From positions 1 through 55,732 of the forward strand of contig NZ_JAEUOI010000175.1 in assembly GCF_016790145.1 (NCBI RefSeq): DNA of 55,732 nucleotides, given 5' to 3'. Under the pieces are notes generated by a model. That model was not told the DNA's origin, made no database searches, and was given only the letters and a program-made list of their open reading frames with translations. Below, in pieces: positions 33,058 through 40,350 of this stretch. The first letter of the stretch is position 1. Every line of letters starts with the position of its first letter. A program made the position numbers and the translations under genes. Origin of the DNA: Propionivibrio sp. (GTDB lineage: Bacteria > Pseudomonadota > Gammaproteobacteria > Burkholderiales > Rhodocyclaceae).

Positions 33058-33843
33058 TCAGCTATTCGCCTCGTAGCCGATCAGACGGCTTTTGACGGCT
33101 TTGCCGACGGCTTCGGCGCGGTTGCCCACCTTCAGCTTGCGCAGGATGTGCTGGATGTGGTTCTTGACGGTATGCGGGCTGAGTTCGAGGTTCTCGGCGA
33201 TCTGCTGGTTGGTTTTGCCGTCGCGCACCATGGTGATGACTTCGGTTTCGCGTCTGCTGAGCTTGATGCCGTGGCTGCGGCGACGCTCCGGGAAATTTTT
33301 CTCGGCGACCAGCATGCGGTGCAGGCTGGTATGCAGATAGGGCATCAGCATGTCGGCGAAGTAGACATGGCGAGCGTCCGGCGCTACTGGCATGCGCAGA
33401 AAGACGAAGAAGCCGGAACTTTCGCCGGGAAACTCCTTGGCGCCATGCGCCAGCGCGTGGCCAAGGTCAAGGCGGCGCAGTGTCCGGCTGATGGCACAGA
33501 CGCTGGCGCTATCCTCTTCACCAGCGTTCGGGTAGAGCCGGGGAAAAGAACCCTTGTGCCGCCAGTGATCGACCATCAGTTCGACCAGGCTGTCAAGTTC
33601 CCTGTGCAGCGCCTGATCCTGCCAGGTGTTGGCACGCGCCAGCACCTCGCAACTGAAACCGGGGCCGCCGTATTCACCATGCCCGAAAATCAGCACCTCA
33701 TGCGGCAGAAAGCTCTGCAAGGCGCCTTGCGACCACAGAAAAAACTGATGGCGCCGCTGTACCTGCTGCGCCGATTCGAGGGTGATCAGCAGCCGTTCCA
33801 TTTCAACGGTGCTCAGGGTGACCAGCGTGTCCGGCGTTTCCAT
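33058..33843 (-). CDS. epsA: LuxR-family regulator of the EpsA type (copy 1)
   Basis: The 261-residue protein has a long N-terminal sensory region and a C-terminal LuxR helix-turn-helix (LSRRETEVITMVRDGKTNQQ, then ELSPHTVKNHIQHILRKLKV). Residues 20-50 (RRHQFFLWSQGALQSFLPHE) match the second LuxR gene at 39220 almost word for word, so they are paralogues of the EpsA family tied to exosortase/PEP-CTERM loci. It is 12 bases downstream of the ankyrin gene, whose promoter has a triple Pho-box repeat, so its synthesis should rise on phosphate starvation. It is my favoured candidate to bind the 18-bp palindromes. Confidence 0.88.
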   Translation of the reverse strand: METPDTLVTLSTVEMERLLITLESAQQVQRRHQFFLWSQGALQSFLPHEVLIFGHGEYGGPGFSCEVLARANTWQDQALHRELDSLVELMVDHWRHKGSFPRLYPNAGEEDSASVCAISRTLRRLDLGHALAHGAKEFPGESSGFFVFLRMPVAPDARHVYFADMLMPYLHTSLHRMLVAEKNFPERRRSHGIKLSRRETEVITMVRDGKTNQQIAENLELSPHTVKNHIQHILRKLKVGNRAEAVGKAVKSRLIGYEANS

Positions 33844-33855
33844 GGGCGGCTTTGA

Positions 33856-34659
33856 TTACCTTTCCGGGATCGGCCAGGCTTCGCGGCTGGCGCCTTGCGC
33901 GATGAGCAGACTCTCTGCCAGATCCTGGTTGTAGCGGCGCGCCCAGTAAAGCGCGGTGAGACCGGTGCGGTCAGGCAGATCGGGGGCGATGCCGGAATCG
34001 AGAAGGGCTTGCAGGCAGGCCAGACGGCCCTGGGCCGCCGCCAGGGCGAGCGGATGCAGGCCTTCGCGGTCATAGCGTTCGGAGTCCGGTGCGGCAGCGA
34101 TCAGGATGCGGACGATCTCGGGGTGATCGAAACGCACCGCTTCGTGCAACGCCGTGGCCCGGTTGTCGCTGCGCGCGTCAACATCGGCGCCGGCGCGCAA
34201 CAGCAGACGGACGATGCCGGGATTGCCGGCGGCGGAGGCCAGCCCAAGCGGCGTGCGCCCCTGCGGGCCTTTGACATTGGGGCTGGCGCCAGACTGCAGC
34301 AGCAGGCGGACGATTTCGGCATGGCCGGCGGCGACAGCCACCAGCAAGGGGCGTTGTCCGAGATCATCGGCCGCGTTGGGCAGCGCGCCGCCGGCCAGCA
34401 GGGCCTTGACCATATCGATCTGACCGACCTGACTGGCGGCGATCAGTTCGCTGGAACTGTCAGGCGTAACGCCTACGCCAAAGGCCCATGCCGGTGCGGA
34501 AATGGCTTTGAAATGCTCGGGCAAGGCTCGCTGGCGACCCTGGCCGCCGGGACTTGAGCGCTCCGGCAACGCCGGGGACTCCTCAAAGGCATATGCCGAA
34601 TGTATTATGCTGCTGCCCGAGCTGAACAGCAGCAGGGCGCAAAGGGTTTTGAGGTTCAT
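33856..34659 (-). CDS. exported ankyrin-repeat protein
   Basis: The 267-residue protein has a signal peptide (LCALLLFSSGSSIIHSAYA) and about five ankyrin repeats between residues 70 and 250 (GQRPLLVAVAAGHAEIVRLL, GRTPLGLASAAGNPGIVRLL, ATALHEAVRFDHPEIVRIL and so on). It is probably periplasmic. It is the first gene of a two-gene operon with epsA copy 1. Ankyrin proteins bind other proteins; a role in holding or protecting an envelope component is possible but not shown. Confidence 0.88.
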   Translation of the reverse strand: MNLKTLCALLLFSSGSSIIHSAYAFEESPALPERSSPGGQGRQRALPEHFKAISAPAWAFGVGVTPDSSSELIAASQVGQIDMVKALLAGGALPNAADDLGQRPLLVAVAAGHAEIVRLLLQSGASPNVKGPQGRTPLGLASAAGNPGIVRLLLRAGADVDARSDNRATALHEAVRFDHPEIVRILIAAAPDSERYDREGLHPLALAAAQGRLACLQALLDSGIAPDLPDRTGLTALYWARRYNQDLAESLLIAQGASREAWPIPER

Positions 34660-34714
34660 CGGGAGGGTGGGTTGCGGATTGAGCCGACTGAAAGCAGGAA
34701 TCTAAACTTTTTTG

Positions 34715-34743
34715 GTTACAGGGCTGTTGCGGAATTATGTCAG
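34715..34743 (-). promoter_or_regulatory. triple Pho-box-like repeat before ankyrin-epsA
   Basis: On the minus strand: CTGACAT-AATT-CCGCAAC-AGCC-CTGTAAC, three heptamers exactly 11 bases apart, matching CTGTCAY at 6, 4 and 6 of 7. It ends 55 bases before the ankyrin ATG. Three phased repeats make chance unlikely. Confidence 0.7.
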
Positions 34744-34752
34744 GTTGAAATC

Positions 34753-34770
34753 GGCACTGGATTCAGTGCC
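34753..34770. promoter_or_regulatory. 18-bp palindrome GGCACTG-GATT-CAGTGCC
   Basis: Perfect 7-base arms lie 10 bases upstream of the triple Pho box. No T-run follows, so a terminator is unlikely. It has the size of a helix-turn-helix operator but does not match the ATAGTCCG family. Confidence 0.4.
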
Positions 34771-34899
34771 TCGTGGGGGTAGCAAATCTTGGAGTGAGTT
34801 GACTGATGGTGGCGTTGCCGGGCTGAAGAAGTGTGCCGGCCATGCTTGCACTTGTTTTACGTTGGTGACCCGACGCTTCAGGAAACTGAGCTTCATTAC

Positions 34900-34930
34900 G
34901 TCGGGTTACGTCCTTGCAGCCTAACCCGAC
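34900..34930. repeat. GTCGGGTTA...TAACCCGAC intergenic element
   Basis: Perfect 9-base arms (34900-34908 and 34922-34930) belong to the TCGGGTTA/TAACCCGA family also seen near 13.5 and 39.0 kb. It ends about 24 bases before the point where the truncated PIN-domain gene becomes recognisable. Confidence 0.7.
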
Positions 34931-34953
34931 CTACAGAATTTACAGATTCCGAG

Positions 34954-35347
34954 TCGCCAATCTGGTTATTGGGCGGCAACGAGCGTCAGGGCGTCAAGGC
35001 CCGTACAGCGATACAGGATGCGGCCAACGCCGACTCGCTCTATCTGTCGGCAATCTCGGCAGGGGAAATTGCCGCCCTGGTCAGCAAGGATCGGCGGGTC
35101 CTGGAACAGGATGTGGGCGAATGGATACAGGCCGCACTGCCCCTCCCTGGCCTGCGCCTCGAAGCGCTGTCGCCCGAGATCGCTGTTGCCGGCACTCGCC
35201 TCCCTGGAAATATTCATCCCGACCCGGCAGAGCGAATCATTGCCGCTACGGCACGCCATCTCGGCGCGGCACTGGTCACGGCGGATGGCCTGCATCTCGA
35301 CTACAGCACAGAGGGCCATCTGAAAGTCATCCCGGCCGAGGAAAAAG
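34954..35347 (+). pseudogene. 5'-truncated VapC-like PIN-domain toxin remnant
   Basis: A plus-strand frame reads SPIWLLGGNERQGVKARTA, LYLSAISAGEIAALVSKDR, LPLPGLRLEALSPEIAVAG, HPDPAERIIAATARHLGAA and LVTADGLHLDYSTEGHLKVI: the middle and end of a VapC ribonuclease. The family's first strand with its catalytic Asp (LLDTHV) is missing, and no start codon fits. No antitoxin gene lies upstream. The break coincides with the repeat at 34900-34930. It is an inactive remnant. Confidence 0.75.
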
Positions 35348-35376
35348 CGATATCCGGTTCGGGCCGTACTTTAAAG

Positions 35377-35907
35377 CTACCCCGGTGCCGCTACAGGAGC
35401 ACTTGGAAGGCTGTTGCCGTTGCTGATGAAGCGCCATTTGGCATAGCTCTCGGCGCCCTCGAAATCCTCTTGCCCGGTGGCGAAGCCAGCGATCTTGATC
35501 GGTTCTTCACGCGACTTGCTGGCGACGCCGGTGATGCGTCCCTGCTGCTTGATGAGTTCCCACTCGCCATCAGGTGTCATCGGATCGCGGTAGAGGCGTC
35601 GCAGGTGGTGGACGGGCACCGGAAAGCGTTTGTCCTGGAGCAGGTCTTCGAGTTTCTCCGGGTACTGTTTGGCCGCACCCGGTGTTTTGTCGTAGTAGCG
35701 GTCGATGGCGCGGCGGTATTCCTCGCCGATGAAAAGCAGTTCCTTCTCCTTTTCGCGCCGGCTTTCCAGTTGCCAGAGAACGCCGGTACCGGCCAGCGCG
35801 ATGCCGGCGATGGCCATTGCAAACAGCACGACGAGGAAGGTGATGCCAGCCTGCCGGTGAAGCGCATCCAGGCCGTGACCGGGCTGTCGATGGGTGGGAA
35901 TCACCAT
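35377..35907 (-). CDS. atypical pseudopilin lacking Glu5
   Basis: The 176-residue product has a prepilin-like N-terminus: basic leader, Gly, then ITFLVVLFAMAIAGIALAG. Mature position 5 is Val, not the usual Glu, as in tip pseudopilins of the GspK type, although this protein is much shorter than GspK. The rest (RREKEKELLFIGEEYRRAID, YPEKLEDLLQDKRFPVPVHH) is like pseudopilin-like proteins of secretin operons. It overlaps the next pseudopilin gene by seven bases and is last in the gspD operon. It may cap the pseudopilus. Confidence 0.8.
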   Translation of the reverse strand: MVIPTHRQPGHGLDALHRQAGITFLVVLFAMAIAGIALAGTGVLWQLESRREKEKELLFIGEEYRRAIDRYYDKTPGAAKQYPEKLEDLLQDKRFPVPVHHLRRLYRDPMTPDGEWELIKQQGRITGVASKSREEPIKIAGFATGQEDFEGAESYAKWRFISNGNSLPSAPVAAPG

Positions 35908-36281
35908 GAGCTGTAGGCGCTACCGTTCAACCCCTGCCCTTCGGCACCACTGCGGATGTCCCAGACCTTTTTCTGGCCTGGCTCGTCCGGCGGCGGCACG
36001 ATGACCCAGGTTTCCGTACTCTCGGTGATCGGGTCCGGCGGCACCTTGCGCAGATAGCGCCGGGTGACCAGATCCTCCAGTGTTTCAGGGTAGCGGCCGG
36101 TGTCACCGTGATACTTGTCAACGGCGTCACGCATTACCGCCAGCGACTCACGCAGCGCCGCTTCACGCGCCCGGTCGAGATGCTGGAAGTAGCGCGGAAC
36201 GGCAATCGTCAGCAACGTGGCGATTACCGACATGACGACCAGCAGTTCGATCAACGTGAAGCCTTTTCTTGCATACCTCAT
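35901..36281 (-). CDS. pseudopilin, GspG/PulG-like
   Basis: The 126-residue product has the class III signal KGFTLIELLVVMSVIATLL with Glu5, then a helix and a short globular part (RYPETLEDLVTRRYLRKVPP, DIRSGAEGQGLNGSAYSSW). It belongs to the gspD operon. Together with the neighbouring pseudopilins it could make the minor tip complex, while GspG at 10 kb is the major subunit. Confidence 0.88.
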   Translation of the reverse strand: MRYARKGFTLIELLVVMSVIATLLTIAVPRYFQHLDRAREAALRESLAVMRDAVDKYHGDTGRYPETLEDLVTRRYLRKVPPDPITESTETWVIVPPPDEPGQKKVWDIRSGAEGQGLNGSAYSSW

Positions 36282-36284
36282 GTT

Positions 36285-36764
36285 TCACCACTCCCGGTAG
36301 GGGATACCGTTGAGACCCACTCCGCTGGACAGCGAATAGACGTCGAAGACATCGGCGCCTTCGGTTGGCGCATCGGGCGGGCTGCCATAGCTGCGCTTAC
36401 CCCAGGTCTGCACAGCCGTCTGCGAGGGATCGGTGTTGAACGGGTCGCGCGGCAGGCGGCGCAGGAAGAAGATTTTCGGCTTGTTCGGATCCTGAATATT
36501 CTCGACCCCCTGGTACAGTTCTTCGAGTCGATGCGGGTAGCCGCTTTCAGCGACTTTTTTTTCCAGTTTTCCCTCGTCCAACGCACGCCGATAGGCGTCG
36601 ATGCCGCCGCGTATCTCGCGCAGCGCGGCGCGTAACTCGGTTTCCTTCTGCCGCTTGACGTTCATCTCCAGCATGGGCATGGCAACCAGTGCCAGGATGC
36701 CGACAATGGCCACGGTGACGACCAGTTCGATCAGGGTAAACCCCCGGCCAGACTTGCCGATCAT
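36285..36764 (-). CDS. pseudopilin, GspG/PulG-like
   Basis: The 159-residue product starts at the ATG at 36764, inside a much longer open frame whose upstream part is a shadow of gspD. It has RGFTLIELVVTVAIVGILAL with Glu5, a long helix (NVKRQKETELRAALREIRGG), and ends DVYSLSSGVGLNGIPYREW. The end resembles that of the next pseudopilin (LNGSAYSSW), suggesting a gene duplication. The start lies 2 bases after the gspD stop. Confidence 0.88.
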   Translation of the reverse strand: MIGKSGRGFTLIELVVTVAIVGILALVAMPMLEMNVKRQKETELRAALREIRGGIDAYRRALDEGKLEKKVAESGYPHRLEELYQGVENIQDPNKPKIFFLRRLPRDPFNTDPSQTAVQTWGKRSYGSPPDAPTEGADVFDVYSLSSGVGLNGIPYREW

Positions 36765-36766
36765 GG

Positions 36767-38911
36767 CTAATTGGGTTTCAGCACATGCGGCTGTGCTGCG
36801 GGCATGGGCTCCCGGCTTGCCGGCGGAGCGCCAAACGCTTCGGGATTGTTTTCTCTGCCAGGAGCGGCTCCGTCCGGGGAACCGGGTTGCTGACCAAAAG
36901 CAGCCGTTGGCGGCTCGATGTTGTCGGGCGCTGCGAATGGTGTCGCAACTGGCGCTGCGACTGGTGCCGAGATTGGCGCCGCGATCGGCTCCACGACTGG
37001 AACGGCCATATCTTGCGCGATCGGCGTGGTTCTCCCGCCCGCCCCCCCTGAGCTCATTTCCAGCGACCTGGCTCCTGGCGTCTTGATTTTCAACGGTGCC
37101 GAGCCAATGGCCGATTCGGTGCCCGAGGGCAGCGCCGGCTGCCCGAAATCCGGGCGATGTATATTGCGCAGGACGCGTGGCGTGATGAGCAGGATGATCT
37201 CGCTCTTGATGTTTTCGTCGCGCTGGGTGCCAAACAAACGACCGAGGATCGGCATCTCGCCAAGACCGGGCAGGTGGGCGGTACTTTTTCTGTCCTGGTC
37301 GCTGATCAGGCCGGCGAGTACCTGGGTTTCGCCATTCCTGAGACGCAGCACGGTCGTTGCACTGCGCGTGCCCAACTGATAGGCAAGCGATCCGGAGGGT
37401 CCGGGCACTTCCTTGACGATGTTGCTGACGTCCAGCCCGACCTTGATCGACACCTCGTCGTCGAGCGTGACATTGCATTCGACGTCGAGCTTGAGGCCAA
37501 CGTCGAGATAGCTAACCGAGGCGGAAACACCGACGTTGGCGGTCGAGGTGGTAGTAAATACCGGCAGCTTTTCGCCGATGTGGATCTTGGCTTTTTCGCG
37601 GTTCTTGACGCGGATGCGCGGGTTGGCGAGCAGATTGGTGTCGGCGTTATTGCCCTTGATATTGAGCATGAGGGCGGGGTTGGCAACAAAACTGGTCAGC
37701 GGAAATGCGTTGTTCAGGTTGATATAGCCAGGCGCCAGCGTACCGCCGGGCGTTGTGCTGATACTCTGCGGCACGCCATTGACCAGCACCGTCGTCGTCT
37801 GCGGCGCCTGCAGCAAGCCATAGCCTACCGAATCCGGCCATTTCACGCCCAGCTCGTTGAGACGGCTGCGCGAGACTTCCATCACCTCAACTTCAAGCAT
37901 CACTTCCGGTTCGGCCAGATCGAGAGAGTCGATCAGGCGTTCGATCAGGCGAATGGCATCAGGTGTATCCTTGACGATGATCAGGTTGAGCTTTTCATCG
38001 GCAAAAACGTCCTTGCTTTTGGCTACCGTCTTGATCAGATTCTGTGCCTGCTTGACGTCGGTATTGGCCAGGTAAAAGCTGCGCACCACCAGTTCCTGAT
38101 ACTCCTTGGCCTTGGCTGGCGTATTCGGGTAGATCAGGAAGCTGTTTTCGTTGAGTAGCCTTTTTTCCAGCTGGTTGGTGGTCAGGATCAGCCGGATGAT
38201 GTCCTCGAGCGGGCTGTTGCGGACGAAGAAGGTGACTTTGCTGTCGCCCTTGACGTCCTTGTCGAAGACAAAGTTAAGCCCGGACGAGCGGGACAAAACC
38301 TCAAAGACCGATTTCAGGGTGGCATCGCGAAACTCCAGCGCGACCGGTTTGGCCAGTGCCGCCTTGACCGCCGGATTTGATGCCGGGCTGTTTTCCTTTT
38401 CGCGCTTCTGGTCGATCTGCTCTTGCAGGCGCCGCGCCAGCGGGTTGAGCGGATCCTGCCCGCGAACGGTACGCACGATGCGTTCGGCCCCCATCACGTC
38501 GCCCTTGTTGAGCATCTGTTCGGCCTGCCGTAACTGCGCGAGGTTGCGCCGGTCGACCGCGATCTGTTCCATGGCCTGCATGGCCCGGACATTGTTCGCT
38601 TCTATCGTCAGCACCCGCCGGTAGGCCTCTTCGGCGGCCTCCGGCTGTCCGGAGGCGCGCAGGCGTTCGGCGTCGCTCAGATAGGAATCGATGGTCTGGC
38701 CCTTGTTACGAATCAGCGCGGCCTTGATTTCCGCATTGCGTGGCTCGTCCTGAACCGCTTTTTCCAACGCGGCGATGCCCTGTTCCCGGTTGCCGGCGGC
38801 CATGGAATCAAGCCCTTGCTTGTAAAAGGGGTTGGCGCAGCCTGCCAGCACGATGGCCAGCAGCAGGTAAATCGAGCACCGTCTCAGGCAGGCTTTAAAT
38901 CCGTGCAACAT
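36767..38911 (-). CDS. gspD: secretin GspD, lipoprotein with N-terminal TPR region
   Basis: From the ATG at 38911 the product has about 714 residues: a lipoprotein signal with lipobox VLAGC, a TPR-like region (about 30-150: EAYRRVLTIEANNVRAMQAM), an STN-like N0 domain (LEFRDATLKSVFEVLSRSSG), N1-type modules (LIIVKDTPDAIRLIERLIDS), the secretin barrel (LRLRNGETQVLAGLISDQDR, LPGLGEMPILGRLF, EIILLITPRVL) and a Pro/Ala-rich tail. The TPR extension and lipid anchor resemble BfpB/PilQ-like or self-piloting secretins. The alternative ATG at 38929 has no Shine-Dalgarno and sits too near the Pho box; 38911 has GGA eight bases upstream. Confidence 0.93.
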   Translation of the reverse strand: MLHGFKACLRRCSIYLLLAIVLAGCANPFYKQGLDSMAAGNREQGIAALEKAVQDEPRNAEIKAALIRNKGQTIDSYLSDAERLRASGQPEAAEEAYRRVLTIEANNVRAMQAMEQIAVDRRNLAQLRQAEQMLNKGDVMGAERIVRTVRGQDPLNPLARRLQEQIDQKREKENSPASNPAVKAALAKPVALEFRDATLKSVFEVLSRSSGLNFVFDKDVKGDSKVTFFVRNSPLEDIIRLILTTNQLEKRLLNENSFLIYPNTPAKAKEYQELVVRSFYLANTDVKQAQNLIKTVAKSKDVFADEKLNLIIVKDTPDAIRLIERLIDSLDLAEPEVMLEVEVMEVSRSRLNELGVKWPDSVGYGLLQAPQTTTVLVNGVPQSISTTPGGTLAPGYINLNNAFPLTSFVANPALMLNIKGNNADTNLLANPRIRVKNREKAKIHIGEKLPVFTTTSTANVGVSASVSYLDVGLKLDVECNVTLDDEVSIKVGLDVSNIVKEVPGPSGSLAYQLGTRSATTVLRLRNGETQVLAGLISDQDRKSTAHLPGLGEMPILGRLFGTQRDENIKSEIILLITPRVLRNIHRPDFGQPALPSGTESAIGSAPLKIKTPGARSLEMSSGGAGGRTTPIAQDMAVPVVEPIAAPISAPVAAPVATPFAAPDNIEPPTAAFGQQPGSPDGAAPGRENNPEAFGAPPASREPMPAAQPHVLKPN

Positions 38912-38943
38912 TGTCAGTATCCATCGCAAAAGCTTAGCATGTT

Positions 38944-38972
38944 ATGAACAGAGCGTTACAGATGTGTGAACT
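38944..38972 (-). promoter_or_regulatory. triple Pho-box-like repeat before the gspD operon
   Basis: On the minus strand: AGTTCAC-ACAT-CTGTAAC-GCTC-TGTTCAT, three heptamers with an 11-base period. The central one matches CTGTCAY at 6 of 7; the flanks keep the TCAY half (4 of 7). It lies 32 bases before the chosen gspD start. Confidence 0.6.
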
Positions 38973-39003
38973 ACAGATATTGATAGGCGATCATTTTTGC
39001 AGT

Positions 39004-39040
39004 TCGGGTTCGTCCTGTGCTCTTGCCAGTCTAACCCGAC
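39004..39040. repeat. TCGGGTT...AACCCGA intergenic element
   Basis: Arms TCGGGTT (39004-39010 region) and AACCCGA (near 39034-39040) pair across about 23 bases. It is another member of the element family near 13.5 and 34.9 kb, lying between the divergent gspD and epsA copy 2 promoters. Confidence 0.55.
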
Positions 39041-39141
39041 TTAAGAAAAACTGGCGGGCTGTCCCGTCCGAGCGACATCCTGCAAAAGCTAGCATCAAAT
39101 CGTCTCTCGCAACAAAAACAAAATCTGATTGAAATACAGGG

Positions 39142-39159
39142 CTGTCATGATCGTTGCCT
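39142..39159 (+). promoter_or_regulatory. possible Pho box before epsA copy 2
   Basis: CTGTCAT-GATC-GTTGCCT: the first heptamer is perfect, the second matches 3 of 7. It ends 60 bases before the ATG at 39220. It is weaker than the other sites and is offered as tentative. Confidence 0.35.
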
Positions 39160-39175
39160 CACAACACATAAGAAT

Positions 39176-39191
39176 CTCCGCTGTAGCGGAG
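39176..39191. promoter_or_regulatory. hairpin or operator CTCCGC-TGTA-GCGGAG
   Basis: Perfect 6-base arms around TGTA end 28 bases before the epsA copy 2 ATG. In RNA it would form a stable hairpin in the 5' leader; in DNA it could bind a dimer. It does not cover the GGGG Shine-Dalgarno at about 39210. Confidence 0.45.
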
Positions 39192-39219
39192 CACGCTCGA
39201 CCTTGCGATTTGGGGATTC

Positions 39220-40032
39220 ATGAACGCAGCATTTTACATACTAACGGACGAGGAGCAGGAAAACCTGCTGCGCGCCATCGAGACCTCACTGCAGGTCAGG
39301 CGGCGCCATCAGTTCTACCTGTGGACGCAAGGCCCCTTGCAGGCCTTCATTCCGCACAAAATTCTGATCAGCCTGTTTACCCGTGACGGCAAGGAGGTGA
39401 TGGCGATGGATCGCTTCAACTCATGTATCGTCAGCGAGCAGACCTTCGAGGAGGTCTGTGATAAGGATGATGGACTGGTAATGCAGGCCATGAGCGCCTG
39501 GCGTGAAGCTGGCGAATCGCCCATCCTGATGGCACCTGGAAAACACTTGCCGCTGGCACTCTATGAGCGATTTGGTCACCGGCTCGAAGGTATCAATTTC
39601 GGCAGCGCTGCCGGGCATGGCAGTGCGCCCGTCGATGGCAGCGGTATCAACAGCAGTTTTTTCTTTTTCGCGCAAATGCCTAACAATCTCACGCTGCGCC
39701 ACGCCTATTTCATCGAATTGCTGATGCCGAACATTCACATGGCCTTCCTGCGCACGCTCGGACGGAGCGAGCGCGTGGCGCTCGGAGTTGACGACAGCAT
39801 GTGTTTTTACGACCTGGGCAAGACAGTGACCGAGCGCGAACTGGAAATCCTCGTCTGGGTGCAGGAGGGCAAGAGCAACCAGGAGATCGCAACTTTCCTT
39901 AACATCAGCCCGCTCACCGTCAAGAACCACGTGCAGAAGATCCTGCGCAAGCTCAAGGTACGCAATCGCGCCCAGGCTGTTTCCAAAGCCACGGCGATGA
40001 GGCTCATCGTCGGTTACAACGGCTCGGCCTGA
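39220..40032 (+). CDS. epsA: LuxR-family regulator of the EpsA type (copy 2)
   Basis: The 270-residue protein shares RRHQFYLWTQGPLQAFIPHK (about 27-46) and the C-terminal helix-turn-helix (TERELEILVWVQEGKSNQE, then ISPLTVKNHVQKILRKLKV) with the copy at 33058. Outside these regions the two differ widely, so this is an old duplication with room for different signals or targets. The recognition helix core SPxTVKNHxQxILRKLKV is nearly identical in both, so they may bind the same DNA. It is divergent from gspD, and it precedes the CAAX-type protease gene on the same strand. Confidence 0.9.
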   Translation: MNAAFYILTDEEQENLLRAIETSLQVRRRHQFYLWTQGPLQAFIPHKILISLFTRDGKEVMAMDRFNSCIVSEQTFEEVCDKDDGLVMQAMSAWREAGESPILMAPGKHLPLALYERFGHRLEGINFGSAAGHGSAPVDGSGINSSFFFFAQMPNNLTLRHAYFIELLMPNIHMAFLRTLGRSERVALGVDDSMCFYDLGKTVTERELEILVWVQEGKSNQEIATFLNISPLTVKNHVQKILRKLKVRNRAQAVSKATAMRLIVGYNGSA

Positions 40033-40088
40033 ATCCGCACCCTTAGCGGATGAAGCCGGTCATGGTAAAAACGCTCAGGGGAATGACC

Positions 40089-40277
40089 ATGAAAAAAACG
40101 AAGCAAAATGATTCAGACAGACCAAGGCCGCAAAACGAACACCTGCGTCAGCCACAAGCCGAAATGCCGCGCCAGCGCGCTGAAGGACTTGTCGAGTGCC
40201 TGTTCGGCAAAATGATGCATTTGTCTTTTGTCGTCGAGCATGGCGCCAAAGTCTGGTGCGAAAGGAGCTGTTCTTGA
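40089..40277 (+). CDS. small hypothetical protein
   Basis: A 62-residue frame starts MKKTKQNDSDRPRPQNEH after a good Shine-Dalgarno (AGGGGA, 7 bases upstream). The product is hydrophilic at first, with two Cys near the end, and has no family I recognise. A short minus-strand frame (40113-40241) competes for the same DNA. The 40033-40350 gap has no other candidate. Real coding is uncertain. Confidence 0.3.
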   Translation: MKKTKQNDSDRPRPQNEHLRQPQAEMPRQRAEGLVECLFGKMMHLSFVVEHGAKVWCERSCS

Positions 40278-40350
40278 GGGAAATGACCCACTTGCTTCTG
40301 TTGGCGCCTGTCAACAGCGGGGCGAAGCGACGCGCTGGCGAAAGCCTGTC

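Noticed and set aside
37157-38158. 333-residue plus-strand frame inside gspD
   Set aside because: Antisense to a well-conserved secretin; no independent support.
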